From Halomonas sp. HL-93 (GTDB lineage: Bacteria > Pseudomonadota > Gammaproteobacteria > Pseudomonadales > Halomonadaceae), in assembly GCF_900086985.1 (NCBI RefSeq), contig NZ_LT593974.1, positions 4,030,001 through 4,094,000 of the forward strand: DNA of 64,000 nt. The letters are read 5' to 3'. A model generated the notes under the pieces. The model did no database searches and had not been told where the DNA came from. It saw nothing but the letters and a program-made list of their open reading frames with translations. This document shows, piece after piece, positions 54,734 to 63,600 of this stretch (positions within the stretch are counted from its first letter, which is position 1; each line of letters opens with the position of its first letter). A program made the translations under genes and the position numbers.

Positions 54734-55462
54734 ATGACCTACGATAACAAACGCTTTGTAGCACGCGACCGCAACTGGCATCCGCCTGCCTACGCGCCCG
54801 GCTATAAAACCTCGGTAGCGCGCTCGCCCCAGCAGGCGCTGGTGAGTATGCAGCAGCCTACCGCATCCGAGCTGACCGGTCCGGATTTTAGCCACTTGCG
54901 CATGGGGCCGCATGACAACGACCTGCTGCTGAACTTTCGCCAAGCGGATAGCCAGGGGCTGCCCCAGGGCGAGCGGATTATCATGTTTGGCCGGGTGGTG
55001 GACCAGTTCGGCAAGCCGGTACCGCACACCCTCGTGGAAATGTGGCAGGCCAACGCGGGTGGCCGTTACCGGCATAAGAACGATAAGTACCTGGCACCGC
55101 TGGATCCCAACTTCGGCGGTGTGGGCCGCTGTTTGACCGATGAGCAGGGGATGTACCGTTTTCGCACCATCAAACCCGGCCCCTACCCGTGGCCCAATGA
55201 TATGAACAGCTGGCGACCGGCGCATATTCACGTCTCGGTGACCGGGCCTGCAATCTCCACGCGGCTGATCACCCAGATGTATTTCGAAGGCGACCCGCTG
55301 ATTCCGCTTTGCCCCATCGTGCATACGCTCAACGACCCCGAGGCGGTGGACACCATGATCGGGCGGCTGGATATGGCGCACAGCAAGCCGATGGACTGCC
55401 TCGCCTATCGCTTTGATATCGTGGTACGCGGCGAGCTGCAAACCTACTTTGAAAATCAATAA
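54734..55462 (+). CDS. pcaH: Protocatechuate 3,4-dioxygenase beta subunit
   Basis: 242 residues from the ATG at 54734 (AGAGGTAAGGGTG upstream; the GTG one codon earlier is less likely). The iron ligands Y112, Y151, H164 and H166 align with the known Tyr108, Tyr147, His160 and His162 of Pseudomonas PcaH with a constant offset of four. It cleaves protocatechuate to 3-carboxy-cis,cis-muconate with PcaG. Confidence 0.96.
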   Translation: MTYDNKRFVARDRNWHPPAYAPGYKTSVARSPQQALVSMQQPTASELTGPDFSHLRMGPHDNDLLLNFRQADSQGLPQGERIIMFGRVVDQFGKPVPHTLVEMWQANAGGRYRHKNDKYLAPLDPNFGGVGRCLTDEQGMYRFRTIKPGPYPWPNDMNSWRPAHIHVSVTGPAISTRLITQMYFEGDPLIPLCPIVHTLNDPEAVDTMIGRLDMAHSKPMDCLAYRFDIVVRGELQTYFENQ

Positions 55463-55477
55463 GGGCGGGGAGAGATC

Positions 55478-56110
55478 ATGAAACAACCCAACAGCCAGCC
55501 GACCAGCGAGTTGATGCTGCGTGAGACCGCCTCGCAAACCGCGGGACCCTATGTGCATATCGGCTTGGCCCTGGCCGCGGCAGGCAACCCGGTGCGCGAT
55601 GAAGAGATTTGGAACGAGATGGCCAAGCCCGAGGCAGAGGGCGAACATATCGAGGTGGTGGGCACCGTCATAGATGGCAACGGTGATCTGGTACGCGATG
55701 CGTTTATCGAGGCCTGGCAAGCCGATGCTAACGGCGACTACCATGCGGATTACGACCTGAAAAAACCGTTCAACAGCTTTGGCCGTACCGCCACGACCTT
55801 TGATCACGGCAGCGAGTGGACGCTGACCACCATCAAGCCCGGTGCGGTGAAGCACGCAAGCGGCCAATTAATGGCACCGCATATCAACCTTACCCTGTTC
55901 GCCCGGGGGGTTAACATTCACCTGCAAACGCGGCTTTACTTTGATGATGAGGCTGACGCCAATGCGCAGTGCCCGGTGCTTTCGCGCATCGAGTCACCGG
56001 CGCGCCGCCAGACCCTCATCGCCAAGCGCGAAGAGGCGGATGGCAAGGTGCGCTATCGTTTGGAGATTCGTTTGCAGGGCGAAGGCGAGACGGTATTTTT
56101 CGATTTTTAG
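55478..56110 (+). CDS. pcaG: Protocatechuate 3,4-dioxygenase alpha subunit
   Basis: 210 residues. The intradiol dioxygenase fold is visible (TASQTAGPYVHIGL, GDGNGDLVRDAFIEAWQADANGDY-like region, RLYFDDEADANAQCPVL). The alpha subunit has no iron site of its own but shapes the active site. It lies 15 bp after pcaH and ends the rightward pca set at a strong terminator. Confidence 0.95.
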   Translation: MKQPNSQPTSELMLRETASQTAGPYVHIGLALAAAGNPVRDEEIWNEMAKPEAEGEHIEVVGTVIDGNGDLVRDAFIEAWQADANGDYHADYDLKKPFNSFGRTATTFDHGSEWTLTTIKPGAVKHASGQLMAPHINLTLFARGVNIHLQTRLYFDDEADANAQCPVLSRIESPARRQTLIAKREEADGKVRYRLEIRLQGEGETVFFDF

Positions 56111-56138
56111 CGTGCTATCGCGTTAAGGATGAGAAACC

Positions 56139-56168
56139 AAAACGCTGCTTATAAAAGCAGCGTTTTTT
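56139..56168. terminator. Strong terminator after pcaG, usable in both directions
   Basis: AACGCTGCTT (56141-56150) pairs with AAGCAGCGTT (56155-56164) around ATAA, followed by T-run 56163-56168 on + and an A-run (56139-56142) that gives T on minus. It ends pcaG transcription and, 26 bp beyond its stop, the leftward TRAP binding-protein gene. Confidence 0.93.
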
Positions 56169-56193
56169 GCTCAGGTATCAACAAACGTCGCTT

Positions 56194-57204
56194 TTATACC
56201 TCGCAGTCTTGCTTTAGCTGCATGGCACGCTGATAAATATCATTGGCATTTCCCCCTACGTCATCTAGGTAACGGTCAATGGTTTCTTGAAGCACCGGGC
56301 CCCACTCATCGTCATTTAAGCTATCGTCGATCGCCACGAACTCATGCCCGGCGTCCTCTGCTTCCTGGCGCCCTTGGTGGCTCAGCTCATCGTAAATCGC
56401 GGATGCCTTGATTGACCATTCAAGGCCGCTGTGATCATCAATGACCTCTTTTAGGTGATCCGGCAGGCCGTTATAGGTTTCGGGGTTCATGGTCGCGATC
56501 AGGGACAAATCATACAGGGGCACTTCGGTGTGGTACTCGGCAAGCTCGTTTAGGCGAAACGTTTTCATGCCTTCCCAGTTAAAGCTCAAGCCATCCACCA
56601 CGCCACGTTGCATCGAGGTGAAAACATCCGGTGCCGGCATACCGACCGCCTGCGCATCCAGGCGCTCAAACATATCGCCAACCACCGACGTGGGGCGGCG
56701 CAAGCGCAGACCGGCCAGATCATCGGGGCTTTCAATCAGCGCTTCTTTGGTATGTAAATAGCCAGGCCCTGTGGTGAACATAAACAAGGGGTGGCTATCG
56801 TCGTACTCATCACCGAGCTGATCGTCATCGTAAAGCGATTGCAGAATACAGGAGCCCTGGCGGCTGCTTTCCGAAACGCCCGGCAGTTCAACGATTTGCG
56901 TCAGGGGGAAGCGCCCCGAGGTGTACCCCTGAGCGGTCGCTCCCACATCGGCAATACCGGTAACGGCGCTATGGTAGGTTTGGTCCGATTTAGCCAATGT
57001 TTGGCTGGGAAACACCTCGACGGTCAGCTCGCCGTTCGATGCTTCTTCGACACTATCGGCCCAGGCCTGAAAAATCTCCTTATCAATCATCGACCCGCCA
57101 GGCCATACATGGGCGATGCGTATCGTTGTGTTGGCTTCCACGGCGAAAGAAGTCAATAGGGTGGCCGCCAGGGCGCATTTTAGTGTTGTTGTAGATGATC
57201 TCAT
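56194..57204 (-). CDS. Orphan TRAP transporter substrate-binding protein
   Basis: 336 residues. A signal peptide (about 1-24, ending AVEA) and a DctP-type body (LAKSDQTYHSAVTGIADVGATAQGY, LDAQAVGMPAPDVFTSMQRGVVDGLS) are present. There are no permease genes beside it. It follows vanAB on the same strand by 51 bp, so it may bind vanillate or a related aromatic acid; this is inference from position only. Confidence 0.88.
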   Translation of the reverse strand: MRSSTTTLKCALAATLLTSFAVEANTTIRIAHVWPGGSMIDKEIFQAWADSVEEASNGELTVEVFPSQTLAKSDQTYHSAVTGIADVGATAQGYTSGRFPLTQIVELPGVSESSRQGSCILQSLYDDDQLGDEYDDSHPLFMFTTGPGYLHTKEALIESPDDLAGLRLRRPTSVVGDMFERLDAQAVGMPAPDVFTSMQRGVVDGLSFNWEGMKTFRLNELAEYHTEVPLYDLSLIATMNPETYNGLPDHLKEVIDDHSGLEWSIKASAIYDELSHQGRQEAEDAGHEFVAIDDSLNDDEWGPVLQETIDRYLDDVGGNANDIYQRAMQLKQDCEV

Positions 57205-57255
57205 TGGGTCTCTCTTCTCGTCTGTTGTTCTTATAGGTTGAAGTTTTATGCGGGG

Positions 57256-58221
57256 TTAGAGGTCAAGCACGAGGGTCTTGCTTTTGGCCCTTGAGCAGCA
57301 TGGGGTAAATTGATCGTTGGCCGCGTGCTCATGATCCTCCAGGTATAAATCCCGATGGTCGGGCTCGCCTTCAAGCACACGGGTCAGGCAGGTGCCGCAG
57401 ACCCCTTGCTCGCAGGACACCATGATGTCAATGCCGTTTTCGGCGAGCACCTGATGGACGGTCTTATCGGCGGGCACGGTGAAGGAGGCGCCGCTGCTGG
57501 CGATACGCACCTCGAAGCTACCGTCGTCTGCTGAGGCTGTCTCAGCGCCTGCAAAGTACTCGGTGTGCAGCTGGTCATCTGGCCAGCCGCACCGTTTACC
57601 CGTTGATAGGACGGCGTCGATAAAGCCGGCAGGGCCGCAGACGTAAACCTGGGCATCAGCCTCTGGCTCACCGAGCAGTTCCTCCAGGTCGAGGGGCGGG
57701 GACGCGTCGTCATCCAGGTAAAAGTGCGTTCTATCGGCAAAGCTTGATGTCTTGATACGTTCGCGAAAGGCCATGCGCTCGGCGGAGCGCGCACAGTAGT
57801 GGAGCTCGAAGTCTGCCTCGGTGCGCGCCAACCGCTCCGCCATACACAGCAACGGGGTGATGCCAATCCCGCCCGCCAGCAGATACGTTCGTTTAGCTGG
57901 CTTGAGCGGGAAGTGGTTTTTAGGGGCGCTGATCAGCAGGAGATCACCCTCCTTAACCTCATCGTGCATGGCGACGGAGCCTCCTCGGGAGGCTTCGTCC
58001 CGCAATACGCCGATCAGGTAGCGATCCCGTTCCTCAGAGTGATTGCACAGTGAGTACTGTCGTATCACGCCCTCTTTCACTTGCACGTCGATATGGGCGC
58101 CCGCGCTGAAGGGCGGAAGCGGCCGACCATGAGGGTCCGCAAGCTCAAAGGTGGCGATGCCAAGTGCCTCCTCACGGCGCGCTTTGACTTCTACGATAAG
58201 CGATAAGGAGGGGTGACTCAT
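57256..58221 (-). CDS. vanB: Vanillate O-demethylase reductase component
   Basis: 321 residues. FMN/NAD-binding reductase domain (about 1-225) with RQYSLCNHSEERDRYLIGV and GIGITPLLCMAERLA, then a C-terminal plant-type 2Fe-2S ferredoxin domain with cysteines in VSCEQGVCGTCLTRVLEG. It passes electrons from NADH to VanA. Its start overlaps the vanA stop by 4 bp. Other reductases of this PDR/VanB family serve other oxygenases, but VanA next door fixes the role. Confidence 0.92.
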   Translation of the reverse strand: MSHPSLSLIVEVKARREEALGIATFELADPHGRPLPPFSAGAHIDVQVKEGVIRQYSLCNHSEERDRYLIGVLRDEASRGGSVAMHDEVKEGDLLLISAPKNHFPLKPAKRTYLLAGGIGITPLLCMAERLARTEADFELHYCARSAERMAFRERIKTSSFADRTHFYLDDDASPPLDLEELLGEPEADAQVYVCGPAGFIDAVLSTGKRCGWPDDQLHTEYFAGAETASADDGSFEVRIASSGASFTVPADKTVHQVLAENGIDIMVSCEQGVCGTCLTRVLEGEPDHRDLYLEDHEHAANDQFTPCCSRAKSKTLVLDL

Positions 58222-59297
58222 GCTGTCGTCTCCTGCGCTTGCGCTGCCTGCTCCTCCGCTCGTTCTTCCGTCAGAATGCGGTCAATGATGCGGCGCGCCT
58301 GTACACCACCGCCGTCGATATTGAGTTTCAACAGTTGGCGGTCAGGGTATTTGAGCAGGTTGCGCTGCTGTGCCTCGAGCATCTCAAGGTCTTCTTCGAA
58401 GATCTTGCCCTGGCCCTCACGGATCCTGTCGGTGAGCGCCTGATCTTCCGGCTTGAAGTTGCGGGCCATGCCCCAGAAGTACCAGATAGAGGTATCCGTC
58501 TCCGGAGTGATAAAGTCGACCACGATACTTGAGGCTTTTACATTGGCCGGTGCGTTTGCCCCTCCATTACCGGCGTGGGCCACGCCGACATCGATGAGTA
58601 CATGGCTTGGAGGCGTAAAGCGGCAGATTTGCCAGCGGTCGACAGGCACGTCATCAGCGAGCCCGTTACCCCTTAGAGCGGCCTGCCAGAAGGGCGGCGC
58701 GGGTATATTTTCCATCTCGCGGCTGGTGACCACTTCATCGCCGTTCACCGTTGTTTCCGGCGCCGCCTCCTCTATCTCGGGTTGGCCAATGCTGGAGGCA
58801 TGCACATAGGTCTCATGGGTAAGGTCCATGAGATTATCGATCATCAGGCGGTATTCACACTGAATATGGTAGAGCCCGCCGCCATACGCCCAGTCCGGGT
58901 TGTTGGCCCAGTGCAGCTCGGGAATCAGGTCAGCGTCCGCTTTCTCTGGGTCGCCGGGCCAGATCCAGATAAAGCCGTGGCGCTCTTCAACGGGATAGGC
59001 GCGATTGCTTGGAAAGCCGCGAACCCGCTGGCCGGGCATGCTGTCGCATTTGCCGCTGCAGTTCATTTCAAGGCCGTGGTAACCGCAAACCAACTTGCCA
59101 TCACGGACGAAGCCCAAGGAGAGCGGCGCGCCACGGTGGGGGCAGAAATCCTCGACGGCGGCCACACGGTTTTCGTCACCACGGAAGAAAACTAGTTGTT
59201 TATTGCAAATAGTTCGCCCAAGTGGCTTCTCTGCCAGTTCTTCAGGGGTGCAGGCGACGTACCAAGTATTTAAGGGAAAGGGGGCTTGTTGAGTCAC
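58218..59297 (-). CDS. vanA: Vanillate O-demethylase oxygenase subunit
   Basis: 359 residues. The Rieske cluster ligands are C52, H54, C71 and H74 (CPHRGAPLS and CGYHG). The mononuclear iron site lies in DLTHETYVHASSIG. It removes the methyl group of vanillate, giving protocatechuate and formaldehyde. It is first in the leftward vanAB pair, divergent from vanR. Confidence 0.93.
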   Translation of the reverse strand: MTQQAPFPLNTWYVACTPEELAEKPLGRTICNKQLVFFRGDENRVAAVEDFCPHRGAPLSLGFVRDGKLVCGYHGLEMNCSGKCDSMPGQRVRGFPSNRAYPVEERHGFIWIWPGDPEKADADLIPELHWANNPDWAYGGGLYHIQCEYRLMIDNLMDLTHETYVHASSIGQPEIEEAAPETTVNGDEVVTSREMENIPAPPFWQAALRGNGLADDVPVDRWQICRFTPPSHVLIDVGVAHAGNGGANAPANVKASSIVVDFITPETDTSIWYFWGMARNFKPEDQALTDRIREGQGKIFEEDLEMLEAQQRNLLKYPDRQLLKLNIDGGGVQARRIIDRILTEERAEEQAAQAQETTA

Positions 59298-59335
59298 GGT
59301 AAACTCCTTATTGGTTTAGCGTTGTAATTATCTTT

Positions 59336-59347
59336 ATTGGATCCAAA
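59336..59347. promoter_or_regulatory. VanR operator candidate in the vanA-vanR gap
   Basis: ATTGGATCCAAA contains the perfect palindrome TTGGATCCAA and differs by one base from the ATTGGATCCAAT operator known for VanR of Caulobacter. It lies 39 bp upstream of vanA and in the divergent promoter region. Confidence 0.78.
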
Positions 59348-59377
59348 GTAAAGGCGAGGAAGGTTTGGGTAGTCAAT

Positions 59378-59393
59378 CTATACTTTCGTATAG
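59378..59393. promoter_or_regulatory. Second palindrome in the vanA-vanR gap
   Basis: CTATACTTTCGTATAG is a perfect 6+6 inverted repeat with a 4-base centre, 47 bp upstream of vanR. It has a different sequence from the ATTGGATCCAA site, so it may be a separate operator or overlap the vanR promoter. Confidence 0.6.
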
Positions 59394-59439
59394 TTCGCTA
59401 ATGGTGAGCAATACCGTGTTGATATGAGGGAAAAAATAA

Positions 59440-60117
59440 ATGAGTAACAACGATAAAAGTGTCGTCAGTCGGCTGCGTAAATTGATCAGCGAGGGGGCAT
59501 ATGCGCCTGGGGAACGGCTTGGTGAAGTCGCGGTCGCGGAGCAGTTAGGGGTCTCGAGAACGCCGGTAAGGCTTGCTTTTAGGACGTTGGAGCAAGAAGG
59601 GCTGCTGCAGCAGGCGGGCAAGCGTGGGTTTATGGTACGTGAGTTTACTCAGGCGGATGTGCACTGCGCGGTGGAGGTTCGTGGGGTGCTGGAAGGGCTG
59701 GCCGCTCGGCATCTGGCAGAGCAGGGTGTTTCGGACAATGTCGATAAGGAGTTGAAATTTTGGATCCAAGAAGGAAAGGTGCTTATCGCCAAAGGATACC
59801 TTTTGGAATCAGATATTAACCAGTGGAGTGAGCTGAATGCACATTTCCACGGCACTATCATTCACTCCATTGGCAGCGATGTCGTGGCGGATGCCATTGC
59901 AAGGAATAATCATTTGCCCTTTGCTGCTGCTGACTCGATCATTATCGACGAATCTGACTTGGCGCGAGAGTTTAAAAAGTTGCAGTTGGCTCAATTCCAT
60001 CATGAGCTTATATTTCAGTCACTTAAGTCAGGGGAAGGCGCGCGCGCAGAAATGCTGATGCGCGAGCATGCGCTGATCGGGCTGCGTTACCCTGAGTTGC
60101 TGGCTGGTCAAGAGTAA
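59440..60117 (+). CDS. vanR: GntR family regulator VanR
   Basis: 225 residues. N-terminal GntR winged helix (GEVAVAEQLGVSRTPVRLAFRTLEQEGLL) and a C-terminal FCD-type effector domain with metal-binding histidines (LNAHFHGTIIHSIG, MREHALIGLRYPE). VanR represses vanAB until vanillate binds. It is divergent from vanA, with two palindromes in between. A terminator follows its 3' end. Confidence 0.92.
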   Translation: MSNNDKSVVSRLRKLISEGAYAPGERLGEVAVAEQLGVSRTPVRLAFRTLEQEGLLQQAGKRGFMVREFTQADVHCAVEVRGVLEGLAARHLAEQGVSDNVDKELKFWIQEGKVLIAKGYLLESDINQWSELNAHFHGTIIHSIGSDVVADAIARNNHLPFAAADSIIIDESDLAREFKKLQLAQFHHELIFQSLKSGEGARAEMLMREHALIGLRYPELLAGQE

Positions 60118-60219
60118 AAAATTGTCTGGCTATTTAGTTATTATATATAATTAAACCAAAGTATTAACGATGTAAAATTATTTATATTCAATGCTTTATG
60201 TGTTCTCCAAGGTGTCCTG

Positions 60220-60253
60220 CCTCCATTCTGTTTGACAGATGGAGGTTTTTTTT
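60220..60253 (+). terminator. Terminator after vanR
   Basis: CCTCCAT (60220-60226) pairs with ATGGAGG (60239-60245), with an inner CTGT/ACAG stem and one bulge, followed by eight T (60246-60253). It lies in an AT-rich 218-bp gap before the porin gene. Confidence 0.92.
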
Positions 60254-60266
60254 ACAGCTTGGTACG

Positions 60267-60290
60267 TAATGCGGATCAAAATTCGCATTA
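60267..60290. promoter_or_regulatory. Palindrome upstream of the porin gene
   Basis: TAATGCG (60267-60273) and CGCATTA (60284-60290) are perfect inverted arms with a 10-base spacer. The site lies 46 bp before the porin start, where an operator would be expected. No partner regulator is known. Confidence 0.5.
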
Positions 60291-60335
60291 AGAACAATTA
60301 CAGCTAACCATTACGACCAATAGCAGAGACAAACA

Positions 60336-61529
60336 ATGAAAATTAACCACTTTGTTACATGCGCCCTTCTTGCTCCCTGTGCGCTTGCTGCCCAGGCCCA
60401 TGCGTTTGATGTTGTAGAAGCCGGAGAACCCGTTGTGACTGGTGAGCCAAGCCGTGTAGGCCCGCCATGGAATCACCGATCAACGATTAATATTCCAGGC
60501 ACCAAAACTGATATCGCTTTTGGGGGGTACGTTAAGCTCGATGCGTTTTACGATTTCGACTATGACCTGGGTACATCGACCGATCCTTACGCCGTGATGG
60601 ACCCAGGCAATAGAACCGATGGTCGAACCAGCTTTACGGCCTATGAGTCCCGCCTGAATTTCCGCACCCATACCGCCACTGACTATGGGCGTTTATCTAC
60701 TTACTTCGAAGGGCACTTTGTGCCTGATGGCAAGTTCGGGTTGCGCCATGCGTATGGCGAGCTGAACGGTTTTCTCGCCGGGCAAACGTGGTCAAATTTC
60801 ATGAGCTTTGTGGGCGGGACGCGCACCCTGGCGCTCGGCGATCCTAAGGGCTATGCCTTCGAGCGGCAGGCCCAGTTGCGCTATACGCAGCCTGTTGGAG
60901 AAGGGAGTTTCTCGGCTGCATTGGAAAACCCCACGACGGTCATCGCCCGCAATGATGCGTCAGTGGCCGATGGGGAGAGCCAGCTGCCAGATTTGACGCT
61001 GCGCTATGAATACAAGCGTTTATTTGCGCTATCGGGGATAGCACGTCAACTTTCGACCAATAATATCACCAATACTATTGATGATGAAGTCACGGGCTAT
61101 GGGGTGCAGGCGCAGTTCAATTTGCCCTTTAATACCTCAACCAGCTTGAAAGGCAGTGCCACCTATGGCGAGGGTATTGGTAACTACATGGGTAACCCTG
61201 GCAATGTAGGGCACCGTAATGCGCCTGACGTCTATGTACAGGGTGACGACCTTGAAGCGATTGAAACCCAGGCGTTTGGCCTCTCATTGAATCACCACTG
61301 GACGGATAGCTGGTTCAGTTCTGTGGGTGTTTCGCGGCTTGAACAAGACTTGCCCGCAGGCTATGGCGATCATTTTGAAACGCTCGACTACGGGTTTGCC
61401 AATGTGATTTGGGATGTGACCGAGCGTATGGCGCTGGGTCTTGAGTACCAGCACGCTGATATCGAGCAGGTCAATGGTGTCTCCAACGATGCGAGTCGCC
61501 TTCAAGCGAGTGCCACCTTCCAGTTCTAA
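60336..61529 (+). CDS. DcaP-like outer membrane porin
   Basis: 397 residues. A signal peptide (about 1-23, ending AHA) is followed by a beta-barrel protein of the DcaP family (YVKLDAFYDFDYDLGTS, GQTWSNFMSF, alternating aromatic strands to the C-terminal phenylalanine). DcaP-type trimers admit dicarboxylic and aromatic acids. Its place among van and pca genes suggests it supplies these acids across the outer membrane. A terminator follows. Confidence 0.87.
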   Translation: MKINHFVTCALLAPCALAAQAHAFDVVEAGEPVVTGEPSRVGPPWNHRSTINIPGTKTDIAFGGYVKLDAFYDFDYDLGTSTDPYAVMDPGNRTDGRTSFTAYESRLNFRTHTATDYGRLSTYFEGHFVPDGKFGLRHAYGELNGFLAGQTWSNFMSFVGGTRTLALGDPKGYAFERQAQLRYTQPVGEGSFSAALENPTTVIARNDASVADGESQLPDLTLRYEYKRLFALSGIARQLSTNNITNTIDDEVTGYGVQAQFNLPFNTSTSLKGSATYGEGIGNYMGNPGNVGHRNAPDVYVQGDDLEAIETQAFGLSLNHHWTDSWFSSVGVSRLEQDLPAGYGDHFETLDYGFANVIWDVTERMALGLEYQHADIEQVNGVSNDASRLQASATFQF

Positions 61530-61593
61530 CGATCTGTGCTTTGCAGTGAGGTGGCTGTGTAAGTGCTTTAGCGCTGTTTCGATCACGTTTTAG

Positions 61594-61616
61594 GCTGGCG
61601 CTTTGCCAGCTTTTTT
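61594..61616 (+). terminator. Terminator after the porin gene
   Basis: GCTGGC (61594-61599) pairs with GCCAGC (61605-61610) around GCTTT, followed by six T (61611-61616). It lies between the convergent porin and CoA synthetase genes. Confidence 0.9.
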
Positions 61617-61648
61617 AGGTCACTTATGGCTATCTAAAAGTACCAGTG

Positions 61649-63457
61649 CTAAGACGCTGGGCTAGTAGAGGGTAGGATTATGCGTGGATCCTGGGGTGGT
61701 TCAGCGTAGAGACACGCCACGAGATCCGTGTAGCGCTCGCGAACGAGCCGTTGGTTCACCGATCCCTTGTCGGTCAATTCGCCACGATCAACGGAAAGCG
61801 GCTGGTCGAGCAGCAATAGGCGCTCCAACCGCATGGAGCTTGACTGGCCACGGCAGTGGGTCGCCAGGCGCTTTGCGAACCACTGTTGCAGGTTGGGGTC
61901 TGCGGCCAGAACCTCAAGCGGCGTTTTCCCTGAGCCAAGCTGCTGTTGGCAGGCAGGAAGGTTCAGCACGACGATGCCGGTCAGGTAGTCACGTCCTTCG
62001 CCGACCACCACGATGTCCTGTGCGAGTGGGGCGAAGTGTTCGACGAGATGTAGACGCAGGGTGCCCACATTGACCCAGGTGCCGGTCACCAGTTTGAAGT
62101 TCTCGCTTAGCCGACCGTCAAAGATTAGCCCACGTTCGGGGTGGTCGGGGTCAATGAGTCGCATGGCATCCCCTGTGCAGTAGTACCCTTCGTGGTCAAA
62201 CGCCTCGTTGGTTCGCTGTTTATCGCGCCAGTACCCCGGCGTGATGTTGAGCCCCTTAAGACGTGCCTCCCACTTATCGTCCTTCGCCACCAGCTTCACC
62301 GTCATGCCCGGGACAGGGTGGCCGATCAACCCTGGTGTGTCGCTGGGCTCTTCGGTGCAAAAGGCCAGGCATGCTTCGGTGGAACCGAGCCCCGTCAACA
62401 TGGGAACGGGAGCTCCGCGTGTCTGTTTGCCTAATGCTTCCAGAGCAGCGCGCACATGAGCGGGCAGCACGGCGCCCCCGAAGTGCAGCATTTGCAGGTC
62501 GTGGAAAAAGGCCTCGCGCAGGGAGTCATCGTTGCGCAGGTGCTCGACCAGCGCTTCGAACCCCTTGGGGACATTGCAGTAAAACGTGGGCGACACCTCG
62601 CGCAGGTTCTCTATAGTTCGCTGAACCCCTTGAGCAGTGGGGTTGCCATCATCAATATATAAAGCGCCCCCGTTGTGGATCGCCATCCCCAGAATCGTAT
62701 TGCCGCCAAAGGTGTGATGCCAGGGCAGCCAGTCGACTAATACCGGTGGGTGCCGCTCTAGAAAGCTCTGCCGTTTCGCTAGCATGGTTTGATTGCTACA
62801 CAGCATACGGTGGGTGTTAATCACCGCCTTGGGCATGCCCGTCGACCCTGAGGTAAACAGTAGTTTGGCGATAGTGTCAGGTGTTACGCGGGCGTGGGCA
62901 TTCTCTACATCGTGAGTCGCCGGTGTCGAGACGAGGGAGTCAAAGGTCAGGGCTCTCTGTGCGGGTATCTTGGCTACACAGGTAACGCCATTATCGCAAA
63001 CGGCCGCCAGTGCCCGGCTAAAGCGCGCCTCCTCATCGACAAATAGCATCCCCGGGGTCACCAGTTCCACCACATGCCGCAGCTTAACGAAATCTTCCGA
63101 TAGTAGCGCGTAGGAGGGTGACACCGGCACGTAAGGAATGCCCACATGCATAGCGGCACAGGCAAGTAATGCGTGCTCAATGCTATTTCCCGACAGCACC
63201 ATCAACGGCCGCTCCGTCGACAGGCCATGATCAATCAGTGCTTGTGCCAAGCGTTTTACTTGTGGCAATGCTTCACCGAAGGTAAGCGTTCGCCACCTGT
63301 GCGGGCCTTCTTGGCGCTCAGCTAAGAAGGGTTGCTGTGATGTTTTACTTGCCCAATGGGCAAGGCGCTGGGTCATGTTACGGGGGTAGGTAGGGACATC
63401 GCCTCCGTGTAGTCGGAACTCTTGTAAGGTGTCAGTCAGCGGAGGGGGGAGAGACAT
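61649..63457 (-). CDS. fcs: Feruloyl-CoA synthetase (AMP-forming)
   Basis: 602 residues from the ATG at 63457, with GGAG six to seven bases upstream; a start four codons earlier has none. The AMP-binding motif LLFTSGSTGMPKAVIN, the GLGSTE region and the YCTGD segment are present. It resembles trans-feruloyl-CoA synthases that activate ferulate, p-coumarate or caffeate. Products would enter vanillin/vanillate formation. The hydratase/lyase and vanillin dehydrogenase genes are not in the window. It is divergent from a marR gene. Confidence 0.85.
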   Translation of the reverse strand: MSLPPPLTDTLQEFRLHGGDVPTYPRNMTQRLAHWASKTSQQPFLAERQEGPHRWRTLTFGEALPQVKRLAQALIDHGLSTERPLMVLSGNSIEHALLACAAMHVGIPYVPVSPSYALLSEDFVKLRHVVELVTPGMLFVDEEARFSRALAAVCDNGVTCVAKIPAQRALTFDSLVSTPATHDVENAHARVTPDTIAKLLFTSGSTGMPKAVINTHRMLCSNQTMLAKRQSFLERHPPVLVDWLPWHHTFGGNTILGMAIHNGGALYIDDGNPTAQGVQRTIENLREVSPTFYCNVPKGFEALVEHLRNDDSLREAFFHDLQMLHFGGAVLPAHVRAALEALGKQTRGAPVPMLTGLGSTEACLAFCTEEPSDTPGLIGHPVPGMTVKLVAKDDKWEARLKGLNITPGYWRDKQRTNEAFDHEGYYCTGDAMRLIDPDHPERGLIFDGRLSENFKLVTGTWVNVGTLRLHLVEHFAPLAQDIVVVGEGRDYLTGIVVLNLPACQQQLGSGKTPLEVLAADPNLQQWFAKRLATHCRGQSSSMRLERLLLLDQPLSVDRGELTDKGSVNQRLVRERYTDLVACLYAEPPQDPRIILPSTSPAS

Positions 63458-63514
63458 GAATAGCTCCATAGCGAAAAATCTTGGATTTGTTGTGTGCTGT
63501 CATCTTGGCGAATA

Positions 63515-63533
63515 TAGTTATAGTGGTTAACTA
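63515..63533. promoter_or_regulatory. Candidate MarR operator between fcs and marR
   Basis: TAGTTA (63515-63520) and TAACTA (63528-63533) are perfect inverted arms with a 7-base spacer, in the 143-bp divergent gap. It lies 58 bp upstream of fcs, where it could control both genes. Confidence 0.55.
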
Positions 63534-63600
63534 GATGATTAGCTAGGATGCTGATTTAAGACCTTGGTTGTAATTATTTAAATGAGACAGGAATTAACGC

